Shown here piece after piece: positions 57,768 to 64,000 of a stretch of 64,000 bases of DNA. Below the pieces are notes generated by a model. The model saw only the letters and a list, made by a program, of their open reading frames with translations. It ran no database searches and was not told where the DNA came from. This DNA is from Buxus sempervirens (taxonomy: Eukaryota > Streptophyta > Magnoliopsida > Buxales > Buxaceae), in assembly GCA_947561395.2 (NCBI GenBank), contig OX387183.1, positions 60,619,915 to 60,683,914 of the forward strand, given 5' to 3'. Positions within the stretch are counted from its first letter, which is position 1. Each line of letters opens with the position of its first letter. The translations under genes and the position numbers were made by a program.

Positions 57768-60496
57768 TTAATCACTCGTCGAAGGAGCTGCAGCACCATC
57801 ATCACCAGAGGTGGCAACCAGTTCTGGCTTAATTTCTTCTAGTTGCTGGAGAACTTGCTGAACTTCTGGCCTTGCCGCAGGTGAGGGATCGACACAGTGC
57901 AGAGCCAACTTCAAGGTGTTTAGCAACTCATCCCCAGTGGTAGATGCGTCCCTCATCAGCTCCAAATCGAACACCTCATTCGTCCATTCCTCCTTTACTA
58001 TTGAAGCCACCCACTGAGGTAAATCCCCTCCGTTCATGGCCTCACCCGGGGACTTCCCTGTTAAAAGCTCTAGTATTATCACCCCCAGGCTGTAGACATC
58101 CGTCTTTGTGTTGGCCTTCTTGAGTTTCGAGAGCTCTGGTGCACGGTATCCTAGTGCGCCGGCAGTCGCGATCACATTAGAATTGGCTGCAGTTGTCATG
58201 AGCCGGGAGAGGCCAAAGTCTGCAATCTTTGCATTTGTATTTTCGTCGAGCAGAATATTGCTTGATGTCAGGTTCCCATGTATTATATTTTCTTGGGTGT
58301 GAAGATAGCACAGACCTCGCGTCGCACCCATGGCTATGTTCATCCTTGTTGGCCAATCAATGGGGGTATCTGGCCCACGAGCTGCGGATTATCAAAATTA
58401 GAATTAATTCTCAATTTGGATTGGATGTTCCATTGTTATGAACACTTAAGCAAAATTGGAACTTGAAACAGCAAGTTGAATTGAACCTACTTACCATGGA
58501 GGAATGATGCAAGACTCCCTTTAGGCATGAAATCGAAGACAAGAAGCTTCTCTCCTTTTGGTCCCAAGTAATATGCCCTTAGAGCCAAGAGATTAGGGTG
58601 GCGAATCTTTCCAAGAGCATTAACCTCCACTTCAAACTCCCTCTGACCCTTTGCAATCTTCTCTCTCAGCCTCTTTACTGCAACTTGACTCCCATCCTCC
58701 AATGTGGCCTTGTACACTGTCCCATAAGTGCTCTTTCCCATTATCTCTGCTGTTGCACACAACAAATCATCGGCTGTAAACACCAGTGGACCATCAAAAT
58801 GGACTAGCTTCCCTCCGGCCTCACCGCCAGATTCGACTTCAGGTCCACCAGCGGTTGCCCCCTTCTCGCCCCTAGCTGTAGCTGCTGCTCCCCTTCCCGC
58901 AGGCTGGCCACTCCTCGCTTTGGAGGCAGCCCTTTTCCTGATCAAACAGCAGAGCAAGATACAGCACAGAAGAAGTAAAACTGCAAGCAGGGCTCCCGAA
59001 GCTATCAGAATTATGTCCTTAGTACTGAGTTTGCGCTTATGGTGTTTCACAGGCCGGGATGGAGGTGAGAGGATTTGAGCTGGTGGTGGAGCACATGGGG
59101 TTGAAGCACTGTACCCACAAAGCTGAAGATTTCCCACAAAGGAGCTTGAATTGAACTTTCTGGAGAGGAGAATGGGAACAGCACCGGAGAGGTTGTTATA
59201 AGACAAATTGAGGTATTTAAGACTGGGAATATCAGCAAGCGAAGCAGGGATTTCACCAGTAAGAGCGTTTTGAGATAAATCAAGTTCAGTGAGGCTGGAT
59301 ATGTTCCCAATTGTTGCTGGCATAATGCCTTTGAACTGATTTCTCCTCAAGTTGAGAACCGAAAGGTTCTGTAGTCTGTACACGGCCACTGGGATTCGGT
59401 TATCAAGACGGTTGCCCTCAAGATTTAATACAACGAGCGAGGAGAGGTTGGTGAGGGTAACAGGAAAGCTTCCATTGATGGCATTGTGAGATAGATCTAG
59501 GATTCGAAGCCTTGATAAGCTCCCAATATCGTCGGGTATTGTTCCAGTGATCTGGTTGTGGTTCAGAGAGACCTCTTCAAGCCTTTCTAGCTTGCCAAGG
59601 GAACTAGGAATAGGTCCCGAAAGGAAGTTGTGACCAAGAGTGAAGTACTGAAGTTGATGCAAGTTCTTTCCATGTGTTCCATCCCAGGTATCTGGGATTG
59701 AACCGGAGAGATTGTTGTTCTGGAGAGCAAGGAAAGTAAGAGAAGGTGAGCGAGTAAGACTAGCTGGGATCGAACCTGACAGGGCATTGAAGCTGAGATT
59801 GAGTCTGTAAAGCCTTGTAGAATTTGCGAGGCTAGCGGGGACTGTGCCGACAAGTGAATTGTTACTGAGATCAAGAGTCTGAAGCAGAAGGCAGGACCCG
59901 ATTGATGGGGGGATTGCGCCTGAGAGGCGATTGTTGAAGAGACTCACTCCCCTGAGATTCGGGAGGAAGCCCAGAGAAGAAGGAACCATTCCCCCAATAA
60001 AATTGTCATGGAGACTAAGCTTTCGAAGTGCTTGTAGTTGGCCGATCTTCTCAGAGATTCGGCCACCGAGTCCCCTCCAAGGGAGCTGGATCACAATAAC
60101 CTGTCCCTGGGCGCACTTGATGCCCTCCCATCCACCAGAACAAGCTCCAAAACCACTGTCGTTCCAGCTCCGCAAGAAACCTCTAGTATCAACTAAATCA
60201 TGTTTGATGGCTTGAAGTGCTTGATAATCCGCTTGGGTAACAACTATCCCATCCCAATAGAGGCTTGATACCGGTTGAAAACCGAAAAACAGTATCTGTA
60301 GAAGCAAGACCAGGTGGCTACAAAGGAAAATGTTGCTCAGATGCCGAAATGGGGTGTTGTAAAAAGGCTGATTACCCCACGTTTCCTTATTTTTACACCA
60401 AACACGGCGGAAATCAGATTTTCTTTCCGTCTTGATTTGCCGAAGGTGAAACGGGTGTATACTAAAACCATTCAATAGCTGGTTCTGAAACTCCAT
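57768..60496 (-). CDS. LRR receptor-like kinase, IMK2-like, atypical kinase
   Basis: Plasma-membrane LRR-RLK of the IMK/MRLK group (LRR III type). Exon 1 60496-58495 and exon 2 58381-57768 join within an Ala codon (CAT G/CT CGT), giving 871 aa. After an unusually long N-terminal extension (about 55 residues) comes a signal-anchor-like helix ([12 protein letters not shown]). The N-cap [21 protein letters not shown] follows, then about 11-12 LRRs (from about 140 to 460) and a transmembrane helix at about 495-517. In the kinase domain, the glycine loop ([11 protein letters not shown], about 587-597) and the ATP-binding Lys608 (VAVKRL) are present. The catalytic HRD is HGN (702-704), so the proton-acceptor Asp is replaced by Asn; DFG is kept (D722). 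It is therefore probably catalytically weak or dead, as described for IMK2. A possible internal start near the hydrophobic helix would remove the extension. Confidence 0.94.
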
Positions 60497-60499
60497 GAA

Positions 60500-61210
60500 T
60501 CCTAATCCAGAGTCGTGGAAATGCTAAAAAGAAGGGACTCAAAAAAGGGAACTATTTTGGCTGCAAAAAAAATGCAAAAAGATGGAAAAAGTAATTAATC
60601 TTGGTTCCTCTTTGCTTTTCTCTTTTTCTGATCTTGGTTCCCCTGTACTTTTTTCTTCCTCCTCTGGCTTAATTTCTGCAAGCGATGGATTTGAAACAGG
60701 CGAAACGCCCAAGCAGAGAGGATTTTGTAGTGTGTGTGAGAGAGAGAAAGAGAGAGAAAGCAGGATTGAGCATGTGAAGATCTTAAGTGTGACGGGGTGG
60801 GGGAGAGAGGAAGAAAGTGAAGGCGAAAGAATCTTGTTATGGGGGAGAGAAAATCGGAGACAAAGTCAGGTGGGATTGGTTCAGACTTCAGAGGCTCTTC
60901 CCCGCAGTTAAGCCTAACGGCTAGTTTTTGTTTTCTTATTTCTCGGAGCGCCCCTTCAACGGCTCTATTTTGTGGGTCCCGCATCTACTGGAGCTGCAGA
61001 TGAAAATTATCGAACTTGCCACTGTCAGTGTCGGCCTTGAAAATGTCCTAGGTTTGGTTTTGGGCCTGATGACCTCATCATCCCAGTTCCCTACTCGTAT
61101 AACGGACTCCGAAAAGGCTAAATTATAATATCGTACAAGCTTAGATGCGGAAACGTTCTTTTCTTACCCGTATTTTTGCTGGATTCATATGTTGTTTTGC
61201 CACGTGGAAT
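60500..61210 (-). promoter_or_regulatory. 5' leader and promoter region of the receptor kinase gene
   Basis: Upstream of the minus-strand start codon lies a CT-rich leader (seen as GA repeats at 60740-60765 on the plus strand), typical of plant 5' UTRs. A G-box CACGTG is at 61201-61206, with a nearby GACGTGG at about 61214. The transcription start was not identified. Confidence 0.4.
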
Positions 61211-63300
61211 GATGACGTGGTAAATCCAGACACTCAACTCCTGGTTAACCCAGGTTGAGAATTCTAGAACACGTAGTGTAACCCACTGTTTTACTTGTGT
61301 TTGAGTTATTAAATTTTGATGTTGGGAGGAAAACATGAGATAAAAAATTTAGTATTATAAGTGAAGTGAAATCATGTGCCAAATCATTTGTAATGTGTAA
61401 ATCATACACTGTCTTTCTAGTAACCCAAGTCTTACCATAACTATTTTGGAATATAATTCTATAACCTCCTTGAAATTCACTATGATTCCCAAAAAAAAAG
61501 GAAAGAAAAAAAAAAAAAAAAAAAAGAGGTGGCTCATTAGCCGTTTTTTCCTCTTTACGTTCTTTCATTCTTTTATTTTATTATTTTAAAAATCTTCATG
61601 TTCTTCTAATTTTCTTGCAATTTATTATTTTTATATTCATTGAATTATAATTTACTAAATAACTCCATTAATATTGTTTTATTATCCTCGCTTGATTTAA
61701 ATTCTTTCTTCTTAAGCAAGTGAATGGTTTTTTGACAATCAAACCTTACTGAGTGGATTCAGGATATTGGCTACTAATATATTTCCAAGTTGCTATTTTA
61801 TGCTTTACATTCTATCTCACCATGTTTATTTTCTTACTTTGTCATTTCTAAGCTGCCAAATCTGATAAAAATTTTGTTATTTTTCTTATTTTTGGCATGC
61901 AGGGAAATTAGGTGACGTATCGAAACCATTCACCTAACATGAAACAGTCTTGATGGGACGCGTGGACAATCCCTTCCATTTACGCAAACACTAGGTGCAC
62001 TTCCAGTGTCAAGTTCAAATATAGGTGGGATAAAAAGTTTCGATAATATTTTCCATCTACAGAGCACAAATAAAGGTACAAAATGTTATCATTTAGGTAT
62101 GTACCCCAGTTGGCACATCGATGCCCTCCAACCTATAGTAGTCGTAAAGGAATCTCATCGGAAAGCAAAGAAAAACTTGCATCATTCTACATTTCCTATT
62201 TCACCAATATCATACCAAATGGGTTATAAGGTTGGTACGGCTGAATTTCTTTCAGAATAACAGGCACTTTTTAGGTTCCTACCTGCCTACATTAAGATGC
62301 CATTGCAAGCAATAAGGCCATGAGGCCTTCCTTGTTTGTCAACTAGCACGGCGAGCCCCTAGAAGTTCCAGGGCATATATTATTATTATTTGGACCGTTG
62401 AACATTTTATCCTTAACAGGTGTTCTTCGGACAATCCCAGATTCCCATCATGTCTGCTAACAAAGACCAAAACTTCGTTAAGTACTTGATAATATCTATT
62501 AGTCGCATAACCGTTGTTCCAGAAGCTCTATCTCTTACCCACTTAAATTTTTAATCCGCTTTTGGAAGGCATTTCCTCTGCTTCCCATTCGGTTGAAAAA
62601 AGAAGTGGGTTGCTCGGAACTTAAGCGTGTTCGGAAGTGTCCAGGATCACCGCGCACCACAAACTTAACTCCATGAAAATGTAGAGAAATTTACGCTGTT
62701 TCCTTGATCTCTCGCATCCATTCATCGCTCTGAGGTGTAATAATGTTTAATTCGTCTCGGTAAATGTTAATGAACCCGATAAAACATTATAACCTTGATG
62801 CTAAAAAGAAAAAAAGGAATTTATGAATACGTAACAGGAGTAGAATAAACATTGAGATCACATAGCTTCAAGAATAAAATGATCCCTACCGGGTTTACCA
62901 TTTTTCATTCTCAGAACCTTTTTATACGATCAAAGATTTCTCACGCGGTTTTCACCTAAGACAAATGGAAAATTTCAGGTATGTTCCATCCAAGATCATA
63001 AACTTTGCAAGGAAAAGAAATACAGTCAACAGATTTCTCACGCGGTTTCTTTAGCCTGACAGAACCTCAACGGCGCAAAGCACGATGATACAAATTACTG
63101 AAGAAAAAATCGATTACAGTAGATCTGAAATATCTCCCAGAGAAACCCTAATACCCATTCAAAATCACACATCACAGCTATCACTAAATATTGTAATCCA
63201 GATCATGAATAACAGAAAGAAAAGAAAAATCATATGATAATTTTTGTAAGTTTGCCTGTAACAATTTCATACTTGTAATAAAAAAAAAATTCCAATACAG
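61210..63300. other. Intergenic DNA between receptor kinase and PRA1 genes
   Basis: AT-rich DNA with an A-rich run near 61491-61525 (two A-tracts, of about 9 and 21). No gene or transposon end was recognised. The frame 62006-62260 has no family resemblance. Confidence 0.5.
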
Positions 63301-63608
63301 ACAGAATTGCAGAATTAAGAACTAGTCTAAAATCAACCGTTGCAAAATGTTCTAATTTCTAACATAATCCCACAGACACAGTAGTGACTCGGAGAAGAAA
63401 GAGAGGAAACGGAATCAGATGTACAGTTTCTGTCCGGATCCAGTCTACATGTCGAGGAAATTGAAAACCTTATAAGAGAGCCGCACAAAAATTCCGATAC
63501 AATGAATTTTACACCTAAAGGGTATTGAAAAAGAGAAGACATAATAACCTGGTTCCCCGACAAACCTCTCATCGATCAGTAAGATCAGATCCGCTAGATC
63601 TACGATCT

Positions 63609-64000
63609 TCATACGCGTGAAGCAACAGCGGGTCCTGCGACTGCGGCAGCATTTGAGGCGGCACCACCTAGAAAAGAGAGGAATCCAGTAGTGGCCTGTT
63701 CTTGATCATCGAGAAACAGGTCCTCCGGAACCCTAAAAGCGCCATGAGCGCATACGAGCGCCAAGCCAACCAAGAGAGCAGAGATAAGCAGCGATCCAAC
63801 GTTGGTGAGGAAAATGACGACGACGGTGAGCACGATTAACACGCCGAGAGTCTCCCGATCCGTAAAGGTGCGACCGAAGAACACGAGCGGCTGATCAGAG
63901 GGTCGGAAGAGGTAAAGGAAGAACCACGCAGCGAGAAGGCAAAGGAGGGTGAGGAGAGAGAAAGGATGAGAAAGGAGAGAGAGGGCGAGGACGGAAGCAA
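63609..64000 (-). CDS. PRA1-family protein, C-terminal part (gene runs off window)
   Basis: Minus-strand frame open from the window edge to a stop at 63609. It encodes the C-terminal approximately 130 residues of a PRA1 (prenylated Rab acceptor) family membrane protein, involved in vesicle traffic at ER, Golgi and endosomes. The visible text includes AWFFLYLFRPSDQPLV, FFGRTFTDRETLGVLIVLTVVVIFLT, SLLISALLVGLALVCAHGAFR and the conserved tail VPEDLFLDDQE, with two pairs of hydrophobic segments. The real start lies beyond position 64000. The last 300 bp before 63609 are probably its 3' UTR. Confidence 0.9.
   Translation of the reverse strand, partial: ASVLALSLLSHPFSLLTLLCLLAAWFFLYLFRPSDQPLVFFGRTFTDRETLGVLIVLTVVVIFLTNVGSLLISALLVGLALVCAHGAFRVPEDLFLDDQEQATTGFLSFLGGAASNAAAVAGPAVASRV

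Overview
This is a piece of nuclear DNA from a flowering plant, probably a dicot. The coding DNA is broken by GT-AG introns, the proteins are plant-specific types, and most of the intergenic space is retrotransposon, Helitron and MITE sequence. Bacterial-style features (operons, ribosome binding sites, CRISPR) are absent. I cannot name the species.

Five genes look intact or nearly so. They are a DREB2-type AP2/ERF transcription factor (minus, about 9.4-11.0 kb), an Abraxas-like MPN protein of the BRISC/BRCA1-A type (minus, 29.2-30.9 kb), a sorting nexin 2 gene in five exons (plus, 48.6-56.5 kb), an IMK2-like leucine-rich-repeat receptor kinase in two exons (minus, 57.8-60.5 kb), and the 3' end of a PRA1-family gene cut by the window edge (minus, 63.6-64.0 kb). 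They are ordinary single-copy style genes and do not form a functional cluster.

Between 13.2 and 25.9 kb lies a destroyed CHX (cation/H+ exchanger) gene. Its reading frame can be followed across three insertions. The first is a 4.3-kb non-autonomous Helitron (14590-18911) that carries captured pieces of an Aux/IAA gene and a neprosin-domain gene. The second is a 5.2-kb Copia retrotransposon (19005-24191) with LTRs that look identical, a perfect 5-bp target duplication, an iMet-tRNA primer site and a polypurine tract. The third is a 3' LINE fragment with a poly(A) tail (about 25070-25554). Removing the Helitron and the Copia restores an uninterrupted alignment to the CHX frame across both sites, which fixes their ends to the base.

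Between 31657 and 45921 the window holds no genes. It resolves into five solo LTRs nested in three tiers: A contains B and D, B contains C, and D contains E. Each has TG...CA-type ends and a matching or nearly matching 5-bp target duplication. Three of them carry arrays of short palindromes just upstream of the TATA box and again downstream of it. The palindrome sequence differs between subfamilies while the layout is kept. This is the most unusual signal in the window.

The remaining space holds a 413-bp foldback MITE with poly-T flanks, a hAT-type MITE, several small hairpins and tandem repeats, and LINE debris in SNX2 intron 4, including one LINE fragment inserted inside another.
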